Assembly (NCBI GenBank): GCA_934661005.1
Contig: CAKUIK010000003.1
Span: forward strand, 25,928-89,927
Origin: an uncultured Slackia sp.
GTDB lineage: Bacteria > Actinomycetota > Coriobacteriia > Coriobacteriales > Eggerthellaceae
DNA: 64,000 bases
Reading direction: 5' to 3'
The position numbers and the translations under genes are program-made. The notes under the pieces were generated by a model. It saw only the letters and a program-made list of their open reading frames with translations, ran no database searches and had not been told where the DNA came from. Below, piece by piece: positions 40,953 to 50,264 of the stretch (position 1 is the first letter of the stretch; each line of letters opens with the position of its first letter).

Positions 40953-43418
40953 ATGAAAGTTTCTTTGAAGTGGCTTTCCGATTATGTCGAGGTGCCTTCT
41001 GATATCAAGGCGTTCTGCGACAAGCTCGACCTTACGGGTACGGGCGTCGAGGGCGTCGACAAGCTTGGCGCCGCGTTCGACGGCGTGGTCGTGGGCTATG
41101 TTGAGACGTGCGAAGACCACCCCGATTCCGACCACATGCATGTGGTGAAGGTGAATGTGGGCGGCGACGAGCCGATTCAAATCGTGTGCGGCGCCCCGAA
41201 TATCGCCGCTGGCATCAAAGTGCCTGTTGCCACGATTGGTGCGGTGCTCCCCGGCGATTTCAAAATCAAGAAGTCGAAGCTTCGCGGCGTGACGTCTATG
41301 GGCATGTGCTGCTCGAAGCGCGAATTGGGCATGGGCACCGACCATGAGGGTATTTGGGTGCTTCCCGAAGACGCGCAAATCGGCCAACCCATCGCTGATT
41401 TCATGGGCCTTACCGATACGGTGCTCGATTTGGAAATCACTCCGAACCGCCCCGATAGCCTCTCCGTTGTGGGCTTCGCTCGCGAAGTTGGCGCCATGTA
41501 CGCCAAGCCGTGGACGAATCCGCTGCAGGATATGGCCGCCAAGCTGGAGCTTGCGGGCGAGCCTGAGCCCGGCGCCGTGAAAATCGACGTTGCCGACGCT
41601 GTGCGCTGCCCGCGCTATTCCGCTCGCGTGATTCATGGCGTGAAGGTTGGCCCGAGCCCCGACTGGATGGTCGAGCGTCTCGCCGCCATCGGCCAGCGTT
41701 CCGTGAACAACGTCGTTGACGTGACGAACTATATTCTGTTCCTGTTCGGCCAGCCGCTGCATGCGTTTGACCTGAACAAGGTTAAGAATGCCGAAGGCGT
41801 GGCACATATCGTGGTTCGCGCTGCCGAAGACGGTGAGAAGCTCACCACGCTCGACGGCGAGCATCGCGAGCTCACGAGCGATATGACGGTTATTTCCACG
41901 CCCGAGCAGGGCGCCGTGGCGCTTGCGGGCGTTATGGGTGGTCTCGATACCGAGGTCACCGAGGAAACGACCGATATTCTGCTCGAGACTGCCGTGTTCG
42001 AGCCTGGCCGCACGAGCCGTACGAGCCGCAACCTGGGCTTGTTCAGCGAGAGCTCCATGCGCTATGAGCGTGGCGTCGACGACCACGACGTCGAGGTGCG
42101 CTCGGCTGCCGCTGCGGCGCTCATCGTCGAAGTTGCCGGCGGCACCGTTGCCAGTATTGGCGAAGACGGCTGCGGCATTGTCGATGCGTGGCCCGCTCCC
42201 AGCGAGCAGGCGCACCTGCAGTTCCGCGTGAAGCGCTTCCAGGCCATGATGGGCGCCGACATTCCGCGTGACTTTATCGTCGACACGCTTGAGCGCCTCG
42301 GCTGCGAAGTGGCCCAAACCGAAGATGCCGACGTGCTGTCGGTGGTTTCGCCCACGTTCCGCCCCGACCTCCCGCGCGAGATTGACCTGTACGAAGAGGT
42401 GCTGCGCCTTTACGGCATGGACAATATTCCCACCACGCTTCCTGCTGGTCGCGGTCGCATTGGTGTGCGCACGAACGCGCAGCTCGTGGATGCGAAAATC
42501 CATCGCACCCTTTCTGCGTGCGGCGTAAATGAGACCATGACGTATTCGTTCGCCGCTGGCGACGATCTCGATAAGCTTCGCATGAAGGAAGACGGCCTGG
42601 GCGAGGCGGTTGAGCTCATCAACCCCATGAATTCCGAGCAGGCGTTCATGCGCCGCACCGTGATTCCTGGCCTTTTGCGCAGCGTCGCGCATAACCAAGC
42701 TCATGGCGTTTCGAACATTCAGCTGTACGAAATCGGCACCGTGTTTGCGGCCCACGAGGGCGATCGCAAGCCGAAGGAACGCCGTAAGCTGGCGTGCGTT
42801 TTGGCGGGCGCAATGGACGACAAGGGTTGGAACACCGATCCGCGTGCGTTCGACTTCTTCGATGGCAAGGGCGTGCTCGAGTCCATCGCTCGCGAGCTCG
42901 CGCTGTCGAAGGTTCGCTTCAAGGCGCTCTCTGCTGAAGACGCGCCGCATTTGCAGCCTGGCCGTGCGGCTGAGATGCTTTCTGGCGGCGACGTGATCGG
43001 TTGGGTGGGCGAGCTGCACCCGCTGGCGGTTGCTGCCTACGACGCCGAAGGTCCTGTGGTGGCGTTCGAGCTCGATATGGCTGCGCTTGAGCGCAATGCT
43101 CGCCCGGCTCGCGACTACGTCGACGTGCCTCAGTTCCCGGGCGTCGAACGCGATGCCGCGTTCGTCGTGGACGAGACCGTGACGTGCGAGAAGATCATGC
43201 AGTGCATGCAGAGTGCGGGCGGCAAGCTGCTCGAGAGCGTGCGCTTGTTCGATGTGTATCGCGATGCCGAGCGCGTGGGCGCGGGCAAGAAGTCGATGGC
43301 GTTCTCGCTGACGTATCGCGCGGCCGACCGCACGCTGACGAGCGAAGAGGTCGACAAGGCGCACGAGAAGCTCGTGACGAAGGTGTCGAAGGCCACGGGC
43401 GCAGAGATGCGCGGCTAG
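40953..43418 (+). CDS. pheT: Phenylalanine-tRNA ligase beta subunit
   Basis: PheT (821 residues) has an N-terminal OB-fold tRNA-binding domain (about 39-150; DHPDSDHMHVVKVN), the B3/B4 editing region, the degenerate catalytic-like core FELDMAALERN, and a C-terminal FDX-ACB anticodon-binding domain ending SLTYRAADRTLTSEEVDKAHEK. It pairs with PheS as a heterotetramer. The 234-base gap to pheS holds hairpins but no clear promoter. Confidence 0.97.
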   Translation: MKVSLKWLSDYVEVPSDIKAFCDKLDLTGTGVEGVDKLGAAFDGVVVGYVETCEDHPDSDHMHVVKVNVGGDEPIQIVCGAPNIAAGIKVPVATIGAVLPGDFKIKKSKLRGVTSMGMCCSKRELGMGTDHEGIWVLPEDAQIGQPIADFMGLTDTVLDLEITPNRPDSLSVVGFAREVGAMYAKPWTNPLQDMAAKLELAGEPEPGAVKIDVADAVRCPRYSARVIHGVKVGPSPDWMVERLAAIGQRSVNNVVDVTNYILFLFGQPLHAFDLNKVKNAEGVAHIVVRAAEDGEKLTTLDGEHRELTSDMTVISTPEQGAVALAGVMGGLDTEVTEETTDILLETAVFEPGRTSRTSRNLGLFSESSMRYERGVDDHDVEVRSAAAAALIVEVAGGTVASIGEDGCGIVDAWPAPSEQAHLQFRVKRFQAMMGADIPRDFIVDTLERLGCEVAQTEDADVLSVVSPTFRPDLPREIDLYEEVLRLYGMDNIPTTLPAGRGRIGVRTNAQLVDAKIHRTLSACGVNETMTYSFAAGDDLDKLRMKEDGLGEAVELINPMNSEQAFMRRTVIPGLLRSVAHNQAHGVSNIQLYEIGTVFAAHEGDRKPKERRKLACVLAGAMDDKGWNTDPRAFDFFDGKGVLESIARELALSKVRFKALSAEDAPHLQPGRAAEMLSGGDVIGWVGELHPLAVAAYDAEGPVVAFELDMAALERNARPARDYVDVPQFPGVERDAAFVVDETVTCEKIMQCMQSAGGKLLESVRLFDVYRDAERVGAGKKSMAFSLTYRAADRTLTSEEVDKAHEKLVTKVSKATGAEMRG

Positions 43419-43437
43419 CGGCAATTCCGCTTGAATG

Positions 43438-43471
43438 AAAAATGGGAGCCAATATGGCTCCCATTTTTTGT
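43438..43471. terminator. Bidirectional terminator between pheT and argR
   Basis: AAAAATGGGAGCC pairs with GGCTCCCATTTTTT around AATAT. It can stop pheT and the convergent argR. Confidence 0.95.
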
Positions 43472-43524
43472 ATCGAGGCGAAGCGGCTGCTTCTTGAAAG
43501 GTTCGAGCGCGATGGCGCTCGTGT

Positions 43525-43953
43525 TTATTGGTCTTGCAGTCTGCGAATGACTGCGGCGACGTTTTCTGCGTCGATTGAGGAATAGCACATCACGAACACG
43601 GTGTCGTCGCCGGCGAGCGAGCCTGCGACGCCCTTGAGTTCGGCCGCGTCAAGCGCCACGGTCACGCCGCTTGCGATGCCGGAAGGCGTGCGCAGCACGA
43701 TGAAGTTGTTGACGACTTCGATAGAATCGACCAGTTCGCCCACCATACGCTGCAAGCGAAGGTCTTCGGGCAGCACATAATAGCCCTCGCGCGATTTCGC
43801 CAAGCCCATGCCCGCGATGTCGCGAGAGACGGTCGCCTGCGTGCAGTCGTAGCCTTCGGCGGAAAGCTGCTCGACCAGGTCTCGCTGGGTTTTGATGTTG
43901 CCTTTTCGGATAATGTCACGAATCACATCGTGACGTACGGCGCGTTTCGTCAT
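43525..43953 (-). CDS. argR: Arginine repressor
   Basis: ArgR (142 residues) is a hexameric arginine-sensing repressor/activator. The N-terminal winged helix has HDVIRDIIRKGNIKTQRDLVE and TQATVSRDIAGMGLAK. The C-terminal oligomerisation/Arg-binding domain has GSLAGDDTVFVMC. The ATG at 43953 has GAGGGG six bases upstream. ARG-box-like sites lie just upstream, so self-regulation is likely. No arginine genes are adjacent. Confidence 0.95.
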   Translation of the reverse strand: MTKRAVRHDVIRDIIRKGNIKTQRDLVEQLSAEGYDCTQATVSRDIAGMGLAKSREGYYVLPEDLRLQRMVGELVDSIEVVNNFIVLRTPSGIASGVTVALDAAELKGVAGSLAGDDTVFVMCYSSIDAENVAAVIRRLQDQ

Positions 43954-43973
43954 TTCGTTCCCCTCAGTCGAAA

Positions 43974-44022
43974 TTATGAATGCATAAAATACGTGGCAAA
44001 GCCCTCGTGATGCATAAATTGT
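43974..44022 (-). promoter_or_regulatory. ARG-box-like sites in the argR promoter
   Basis: TTATG-AATG-CATAA (43974-43987) is a palindrome with ARG-box form, and a second half-site ATGCATAAAT lies at 44010-44019. A TACAAT -10 box on the minus strand is at about 44019-44024. Confidence 0.55.
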
Positions 44023-44417
44023 ACTCCTTACGGCGGAAAAATACACTCATTTCCCCGTTCATTGGGGGATTTTAAAATATGCGCGGGTAGAGGCTGAAAA
44101 GCGTGGCGCGCGCGACAAGGGGCGCTATCGGGGGCTTCTTGCGTGCTGAAGAAGGGCTGGCCTATGAGCGACTTTATTTGAAAATGTTGCAGTTGGCCCC
44201 CGTTTTGCTGGAGTCTACTCAATTCGTGCGTTTGTCGATTTGTCGGGTGCGCGCCTCGCCGCGCTTCCCAACGAGCTGGCAACGCCTTCGTGAAATCGTT
44301 TTATGCTCGTGTCGAAATAAGCGTGTTCGCGCTACCATAGCTCAAAACGTGGTTTAGCCCGCATGATGAATGGCTGCGCAGGGGCGTTAGGCCGAGCGGG
44401 AGGGAAATGAGGACCTT

Positions 44418-45701
44418 ATGAGGAAAGCAACCGCTGCGCGCAACGCTCAGCTCGCTTCGAGCCAACCGGCGCGTGAGGAAAACATTGCGGCAATTGTGGC
44501 GCATTTGCGCGCGGGCGCAAAAGCCGAATGCCGTCGCGTGGGCATTGAGCTCGAGCATATTTGCGTTGACGGCACAGGCGACCCTATTACCTACAGCCAG
44601 CCCAACGGCGTACGCGACGTGCTTGCCGCGCTCCAGGCGAAATACCCCGAAGCCACCGTCCATGGCGGCGACTTGCTCGGCGTGGCGCGTCCGGGAGCGG
44701 CGGTAACCATCGAGCCCGCTGCGCAGCTTGAGCTTTCGGCGGGGCCGTTCGAGAGCCTTATCGAGGCCAAGCGCGTTTTCCTCGAATTCGAGAATGACGC
44801 CTACCAGGCACTCTCTCCCATTGGAGGCCGTGCCCTTACGCTCGGCTTCGATCCGGTGAATCGCGCAGCCGACAAGGAACTCATCCCTAAGGCTCGCTAC
44901 GATTACATGAACGAATACCTTTCCTCCATTGGGCCGTGGGGCCCGCGCATGATGCGGGGAAGCGCCTCCACGCAGGTTTCCATTGACTATACTGATGAGG
45001 CCGACTGCATTGCGAAAATGCGCGTGGCGCAGGTGCTCGCGCCGCTGTTTGCGCTCATGTGCGACAACACGCCCGTGTTCGAGGGCAGCCGCCGTCCGCA
45101 TGCGCTTATGCGCACCGAGATTTGGAAATACTGCGATCCCGATCGTTGCAATAGCGTGCCGGGCGTTTTCGACGAAGGCTTCGGTTTCGAGGACTACGCG
45201 GCATATTTGCTCGATATTCCTGCGATCGTCGCGCTCGACGCCGACGGCGAGGCGCGCTACGACACGCGCACGTTCGGCGAGATTTTCGCCAACCGCGTCA
45301 TGACCGATGACGAGGTGTTCCATGCTATGTCGATGGTGTTTCCCGATGTGCGCCTGAAGAGCTACGTGGAAATTCGCCCGGCCGACTCCATGCCCATTCC
45401 TTATGTGCTGGGGTATGCGGCACTCATCAAGGGTTTGTTCTATGGTCGAAGCTCGCTTGAAACGCTCGTGGGCAGCTGTGCGGGCATTTCTGAAGCCGAT
45501 GTCGCCAAGGCAAAAGATGCCCTTATGGAGTCGGGATATGCGGCCGAGGTGTATCAGCGCCCGGCGGCAGAGATTTGCGACGAGCTTATTACGCTCGCGC
45601 GTCGCGGCCTGCCTGCGGCTGAATGGAGCTTCCTCGACCCGCTTGCCGAATTAGTGGCGCGTCGCGTAACTCTTGCGGATTTGGATATTTCGACCCAGTA
45701 G
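44418..45701 (+). CDS. Glutamate-cysteine ligase (GCS2 family)
   Basis: This 427-residue ATP-grasp-like ligase makes gamma-glutamylcysteine. Family marks are RRVGIELEHICVD, TIEPAAQLELSAGPF, MMRGSASTQVSIDY and RTEIWKYCDPDRC. It is of the plant/actinobacterial GCS2 type. No glutathione synthetase is next to it, so the product may be gamma-glutamylcysteine itself or another thiol. The 460 bases upstream hold a CCCC/GGGG hairpin at about 44060 and a TACCAT box near 44333, but no gene I can support. Confidence 0.88.
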   Translation: MRKATAARNAQLASSQPAREENIAAIVAHLRAGAKAECRRVGIELEHICVDGTGDPITYSQPNGVRDVLAALQAKYPEATVHGGDLLGVARPGAAVTIEPAAQLELSAGPFESLIEAKRVFLEFENDAYQALSPIGGRALTLGFDPVNRAADKELIPKARYDYMNEYLSSIGPWGPRMMRGSASTQVSIDYTDEADCIAKMRVAQVLAPLFALMCDNTPVFEGSRRPHALMRTEIWKYCDPDRCNSVPGVFDEGFGFEDYAAYLLDIPAIVALDADGEARYDTRTFGEIFANRVMTDDEVFHAMSMVFPDVRLKSYVEIRPADSMPIPYVLGYAALIKGLFYGRSSLETLVGSCAGISEADVAKAKDALMESGYAAEVYQRPAAEICDELITLARRGLPAAEWSFLDPLAELVARRVTLADLDISTQ

Positions 45702-45742
45702 TTTGCTATAGTTCAAGGTCACGATAAGAAAGGTTTGGCCTT

Positions 45743-46294
45743 ATGACCCACAACTTCCGTGCCCGTGCTGGGCAGTTCATGAAAATCGCTGCAATCGCGT
45801 GCGCCCTGTGTTTGGCCATGGCGGCTCTTGCGGGCTGTTCGAGCTCCGATTTGCAGCAGGAAAAAACGCCTGCCCAGGTGAATCGCGAGTACATGTCTTC
45901 GGTGAATTCCATTAGCCAAGAAGCCGCGAGCGCGCTCTCGAATTTCAGCGATGCTGCTGCGAAGCAAGATGTGGCCGCCATGCGCGTTGCCGCGAGTAAC
46001 GCCACCAAGGCGCTCGATAAGATCGCCGCTCTGGAAGCGCCCGACGCGCTGAAAGATGTGAAGAGCGAATACGAGGCTGGCGCGAACGATTTGGGCCAGG
46101 CTCTTACCGACTACGTCGAGATTTATGCGCAAATCAAGAACGCCGGCGAAGACGTTGACGCCGCCGCTGAGGCCGCGAAAGGCATCGACGACGTGAAGGC
46201 TCGTTACGATTCGGGCATTGAACACCTTTCCAAGGCCGATTCGATGGTCGCCGACATGGCCGACAGCTCCACTTCCGACGATACTTCGAAGTAA
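45743..46294 (+). CDS. Lipoprotein of unknown function
   Basis: The 183-residue protein starts with a basic segment, a hydrophobic stretch and the lipobox LAGC (Cys near residue 32). The mature part is helical and Ala/Asp/Lys-rich, with possible coiled coil (SNFSDAAAKQDVAAMRVAAS and further). No domain is recognised. Its TAA overlaps the ATG of the ygiQ-like gene by one base. Confidence 0.75.
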   Translation: MTHNFRARAGQFMKIAAIACALCLAMAALAGCSSSDLQQEKTPAQVNREYMSSVNSISQEAASALSNFSDAAAKQDVAAMRVAASNATKALDKIAALEAPDALKDVKSEYEAGANDLGQALTDYVEIYAQIKNAGEDVDAAAEAAKGIDDVKARYDSGIEHLSKADSMVADMADSSTSDDTSK

Positions 46295-48510
46295 TGGCGG
46301 GGCAGAACAACCATCGCAGTGTAAAACGCGGGTCCAGCAAGGGCTCGCGTTTGTCGTATGCTGCCCAAAACCAGCAGGGAAGTGCCGAACGCGAAAAGGG
46401 GCAAGGGCCGCGAAAGCCCCAGGGTTCTCAGAATCAGAGCGCAGGAAAGCCCGCGCGCAAGGGTGGCAAGGGGTATGCCAAGAATGCGGCTCCGCATGCG
46501 AAGCACGCTGGGAAGGGCTCCTCTCATAACGCTGGCGGCGGCCGGCAGAAGGCTTCCACTGTGCGTCACGCGCCGCGCAGCGCATTTCTTCCCGTGAATA
46601 TGGACGATGTGCGCGCCCGGGGCTGGGATGGCGTCGATTTCGCCTATGTGTGCGGCGATGCCTACGTCGACCAGTCATCGTTTGGCATGGCTATTATTTC
46701 GCGCGTGCTTGAGTCGCATGGCTACAAGGTGGGCATCATTGCGCAGCCCGACTGGCGCGACCCCGAAAGCGTGAATGTGTTCGGCGAGCCGCGCTTGGGC
46801 TTTCTGGTTTCGTCAGGCAATATGGACTCCATGGTGAATCATTACACCGTAAACAAGGTTCCGCGCAGCCAAGATGCCTATTCGCCGGGCGGTGCGCCCA
46901 ACAGGCGCCCGAACCACGCCACGGCGGTATACGGCAATCTCATTCGGCGCACACACAAGCACACGCCTATTATTCTGGGCGGCATTGAGGCAAGCTTGCG
47001 TCGCCTGGCGCACTACGACTATTGGTCCGATTCGCTTAAGCGTTCCATTCTGCTCGATTCTGGCGCCGACTTGCTCATTTATGGCATGGGCGAGCGAGCC
47101 ATTGTCGAAATCGCCGATGCGCTTGCGGCGGGCATTGTCGTAGAAGACATCACGTTTGTGGAGGGCACCGCCTACAAGGCTCGCTCGCTTGAATTCGTGG
47201 AAGATGCCATCGAGCTGCCTACGTTTGAGGCATTGCAGGCCGATAAGCTCGAATATGCGCGCAGTTTCAACATACAGTGGGAGAATTCCGACCCGTATCG
47301 CGGTAAGCGCTTGGTGGAGGAATACCCGCATAGCGTGTTCGTGGTGCAGAATCCGCCTCAAAAGCCGCTTACGACCGCGGAACTCGATGCGGTGTATGCC
47401 CTGCCGTATGCGCGCGACTATCATCCCGATTACGAAGCTGCGGGTGGCATTCCCGCAATAAAAGAAGTGAAATTCAGCCTGTCGAGCAATCGCGGGTGTT
47501 TTGGCGAGTGCAGTTTCTGTGCGCTCACGTTCCATCAAGGGCGCATTGTGACGGCGCGCAGCAAGGCGTCGCTTGTGGAGGAGGCAAAGCAGCTTACGCG
47601 CGACCCTGAATTCAAGGGATACATTCACGATGTGGGCGGCCCCACGGCGAACTTCACTGCGCCTGCGTGCAAAGCGCAGCTGCGACGCGGCGCATGCGCG
47701 CACAAGGCATGCTTGTTCCCTGAGCCTTGCAAGAAGCTCGAGGTGAACCATGGACCTTATCTCGACGTGTTGCGTGCCCTGCGTGCCCTGCCTGGCGTGA
47801 AAAAAGTGTTCGTGCGCAGCGGTGTGCGTTTCGACTATGCGATGGCCGATTCCGACGACACGTTCTTGCGTGAGCTTTCGCAATATCACGTGAGTGGCCA
47901 GCTGCGTGTGGCGCCTGAGCATGTGAGCGACGCGGTGCTCTCGGTGATGGGGAAACCGAAAAATGAAGTCTACCGGGCGTTTTGCAAGAAGTTCGAGGCG
48001 ATAAACGACAAGCTCGGCTTAAAGCAATTCGTGGTGCCGTACTTAATGAGCTCACATCCTGGTTCTACGCTGAAAGAAGCTATTGAGCTGGCCGAATTCT
48101 GCCGTGATATGGGATTCAACCCCGAGCAGGTGCAAGATTTCTATCCAACGCCCTCAACGATGTCCACGGCGATGTACTACACCGGCGTTGATCCGCGCAC
48201 CATGAAGTCGGTGTATACGCCGAAAAGCTCGCACGAGAAGGCGTTGCAACGCGCCCTTATCCAGTATCGCAATCCCGCCAATCGCGACCTGGTGCGCGAG
48301 GCGCTGCGCAAGGCTCATCGCGAAGACCTTATCGGCTTCGGACCGAAATGTTTGGTGCGCCCGGGCGATGGCAAAAGCGGCGGTTCGCGAGGCGGCAACG
48401 GCGGAAAAGGCGGCAAAGGAGGCGGCTCCAGACCTGTCCGAGGTGGCCAGAGCGCCGGCTCAAGATCGGCTCGAAGTGGCCAAGGACGCTCGAATCGGCG
48501 AGGGCGGTAA
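46294..48510 (+). CDS. YgiQ family radical SAM protein with basic N-tail and RGG-like C-tail
   Basis: The 738-residue protein has the radical SAM cluster motif CFGECSFC near residues 402-409. YgiQ marks include AFLPVNMDDVRARGWDGVDF, GGIEASLRRLAHYDYW, RVAPEHVSDAVL and DFYPTPSTMSTAMYYTG. Its substrate is unknown. Two tails are unusual: about 95 residues of Lys/Gln/Gly/Ser at the start, and about 45 residues of Gly/Arg/Ser at the end (GGNGGKGGKGGG, RSGQGRSNRRGR), suggesting nucleic-acid binding. It is translationally coupled to the lipoprotein gene. Confidence 0.88.
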   Translation: MAGQNNHRSVKRGSSKGSRLSYAAQNQQGSAEREKGQGPRKPQGSQNQSAGKPARKGGKGYAKNAAPHAKHAGKGSSHNAGGGRQKASTVRHAPRSAFLPVNMDDVRARGWDGVDFAYVCGDAYVDQSSFGMAIISRVLESHGYKVGIIAQPDWRDPESVNVFGEPRLGFLVSSGNMDSMVNHYTVNKVPRSQDAYSPGGAPNRRPNHATAVYGNLIRRTHKHTPIILGGIEASLRRLAHYDYWSDSLKRSILLDSGADLLIYGMGERAIVEIADALAAGIVVEDITFVEGTAYKARSLEFVEDAIELPTFEALQADKLEYARSFNIQWENSDPYRGKRLVEEYPHSVFVVQNPPQKPLTTAELDAVYALPYARDYHPDYEAAGGIPAIKEVKFSLSSNRGCFGECSFCALTFHQGRIVTARSKASLVEEAKQLTRDPEFKGYIHDVGGPTANFTAPACKAQLRRGACAHKACLFPEPCKKLEVNHGPYLDVLRALRALPGVKKVFVRSGVRFDYAMADSDDTFLRELSQYHVSGQLRVAPEHVSDAVLSVMGKPKNEVYRAFCKKFEAINDKLGLKQFVVPYLMSSHPGSTLKEAIELAEFCRDMGFNPEQVQDFYPTPSTMSTAMYYTGVDPRTMKSVYTPKSSHEKALQRALIQYRNPANRDLVREALRKAHREDLIGFGPKCLVRPGDGKSGGSRGGNGGKGGKGGGSRPVRGGQSAGSRSARSGQGRSNRRGR

Positions 48511-48725
48511 TATGGCCTCGGACGCGGCGGTGCAAGCGGCAAAGATGCCAAAGACGGCAGCGATGCGCTTCCGGATCGCGGGTCCAAGGGAAGCGCGATG
48601 GGCGCGGAGGCAAGGGCGGTGTTCCGAGTCGCAATGGGGGAGGCGATGGCGCAAACCGCGTCGGCGTCCATAATGGCCTAAAGCATCCCCGTCGGCCATA
48701 GGGGCGAGGCGATAGTCCTGCCTGC

Positions 48726-48773
48726 AAAAGGGCCTGCTTGCAATCGCATGCGACGCAAGCAGGCCCTTTTTTA
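48726..48773. terminator. Bidirectional terminator between ygiQ-like gene and the kinase gene
   Basis: AAAAGGGCCTGCTTGC pairs perfectly (16 bp) with GCAAGCAGGCCCTTTT around a 13-nt loop, with T-runs in both directions. The 215 bases before it hold a decayed extension of the ygiQ-like tail. Confidence 0.95.
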
Positions 48774-50264
48774 GTTGTGCCCGCGTTTCTTTTCTATTGG
48801 GAATTTCGCGGTGAATGTGGTGCCGTTTTCTGCTGAACTTTGCGCGGAAAGCGTGCCGCCGTGCTCTTCGACGATGCTGCGCGCGATAGAGAGCCCCAGG
48901 CCATAGCCGCCCGCTCCGCTCGTGCGCGCTTCGTCGGCACGCCAGAATCGATCGAATATATGCGGCAGATCATCGGCGGGAATGGGGGCGCCGGTATTGT
49001 TTACGCGAACAACGGCATGTTTGCCTTCGCGCTTCGCGCTTACGATGACGCGTCCGCCTGCGCCCGCGTATTTGCACGCATTGTCGATAAGAATGCCGAA
49101 TACCCGCTCTATATCGTTGCGCACGCCGCCGATGAGTACCGCTCCGGGGTGGCTTTCGGCCGCATCGATTTCAATGCCGCGCTCAAATGCCACCGCTTCG
49201 AATTGGAGCACCGCGCGTTGCGCCATGTCGGCCACGTCGAGACTTTCGCGCTGCTTGCCCATGGTTGCTTGCGCGTCGACTTCGGCTGTGTCGTGCTTAG
49301 CGAGGGCAAGCATGTCTTCTACGAGACCCTGCATGCGTTGCCCTTCGGCCTGGATGCCCTCGATCCACTGGCGCTGGCTTTCCACGCTGCGTTCGGGATG
49401 TTCGAGCGCGATGGACGCATCGGCCAAAATCACGGTAAGCGGGGTTTTCAGCTCATGCGAGGCGTCGGCGATGAATTGGCGCTGGGAACGCCACGTTTGC
49501 TCGACGGGGCGCAGCGCCCAGCGCGAGAAGAACAGCGATATGACGAAAAACGCGGCGAGCGCGACAATGGCCGCGCCTACGAGCGTGAGCGCGAGCGACT
49601 TCCAGCCGGCGGCGGAATTGGCGTCAGCGAACGCGAGGTATGTGGTGTCGCCTATCGTTCGTTTTTCATAAAAGAGTTCCAAGTCGGAAAACGACCCCGT
49701 GCCGTCTTCCGCAGGGGTAAGGCGCGAGAGCGCGGTTTCGAGCACTTCGTCGCTGATGTTGGCCGTGCCAGCGGGGGAGGTGCTCATTGCATCGCCTTCC
49801 GCATTGAGCGCATATACGGCAACGGGGATGGTTTGGCCCTGGCCGCCGCCGATTCTCGGGGCAAGGGCGCCACTTTCGGGGCCGTCGAGTTCGCCTGTTT
49901 CAGCGTTTGATGCGCCGCCGATGTCCTCGCTGCTGTCGATTTCGTTTGGCTCAATCGGCTTTCCACCACTGTCACCTTGAGGATCTGTGTCGGGCGATGT
50001 GCTGGCTTCGCTTGCAAAACCTCCGTCGCCTTCGCTTGCGGGCGCCCCGCCGTTACGCATCTCTTTGTGCTCGTGCTGCTCAATTGCGTTGTCGATTGAG
50101 CTCGCAATAGCTTGCCGCACTTCGGCGACGTCTTGCTTCCAATCGAATATGCAAATCGCGGTGAACGAGACCAGAATGACGACCGTCACGCAAACCATAT
50201 TCAACGCGACGAATTTCTTCCGCAGCTCGAAGAGAACGGGGCTGCCTTTCGCGTCTTTACGCAT
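48771..50264 (-). CDS. Sensor histidine kinase
   Basis: The 497-residue kinase has TM1 (about 20-42), an extracellular domain of about 170 residues rich in Asp/Glu/Gly/Ser, and TM2 near 220-240. The cytoplasmic part has DHp with phospho-His in FIADASHELKTPLTV, N box NDIERVFGILIDNACKYAG, and ATP loops GYGLGLSIA and GTTF. The low-complexity acidic sensor suggests a cation, pH or envelope cue, but that is a guess. The ATG at 50264 has GGAGGG six bases upstream. It overlaps the regulator gene by 8 bases. Confidence 0.92.
   Translation of the reverse strand: MRKDAKGSPVLFELRKKFVALNMVCVTVVILVSFTAICIFDWKQDVAEVRQAIASSIDNAIEQHEHKEMRNGGAPASEGDGGFASEASTSPDTDPQGDSGGKPIEPNEIDSSEDIGGASNAETGELDGPESGALAPRIGGGQGQTIPVAVYALNAEGDAMSTSPAGTANISDEVLETALSRLTPAEDGTGSFSDLELFYEKRTIGDTTYLAFADANSAAGWKSLALTLVGAAIVALAAFFVISLFFSRWALRPVEQTWRSQRQFIADASHELKTPLTVILADASIALEHPERSVESQRQWIEGIQAEGQRMQGLVEDMLALAKHDTAEVDAQATMGKQRESLDVADMAQRAVLQFEAVAFERGIEIDAAESHPGAVLIGGVRNDIERVFGILIDNACKYAGAGGRVIVSAKREGKHAVVRVNNTGAPIPADDLPHIFDRFWRADEARTSGAGGYGLGLSIARSIVEEHGGTLSAQSSAENGTTFTAKFPIEKKRGHN

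Noticed and set aside
40923..43424. Minus-strand frame of over 800 codons opposite pheT
   Set aside because: Antisense shadow of a well-conserved gene; no motif seen.
44103..44357. Possible 84-residue protein before the glutamate-cysteine ligase gene
   Set aside because: No ribosome-binding site, irregular codon use and no motif; treated as non-coding.
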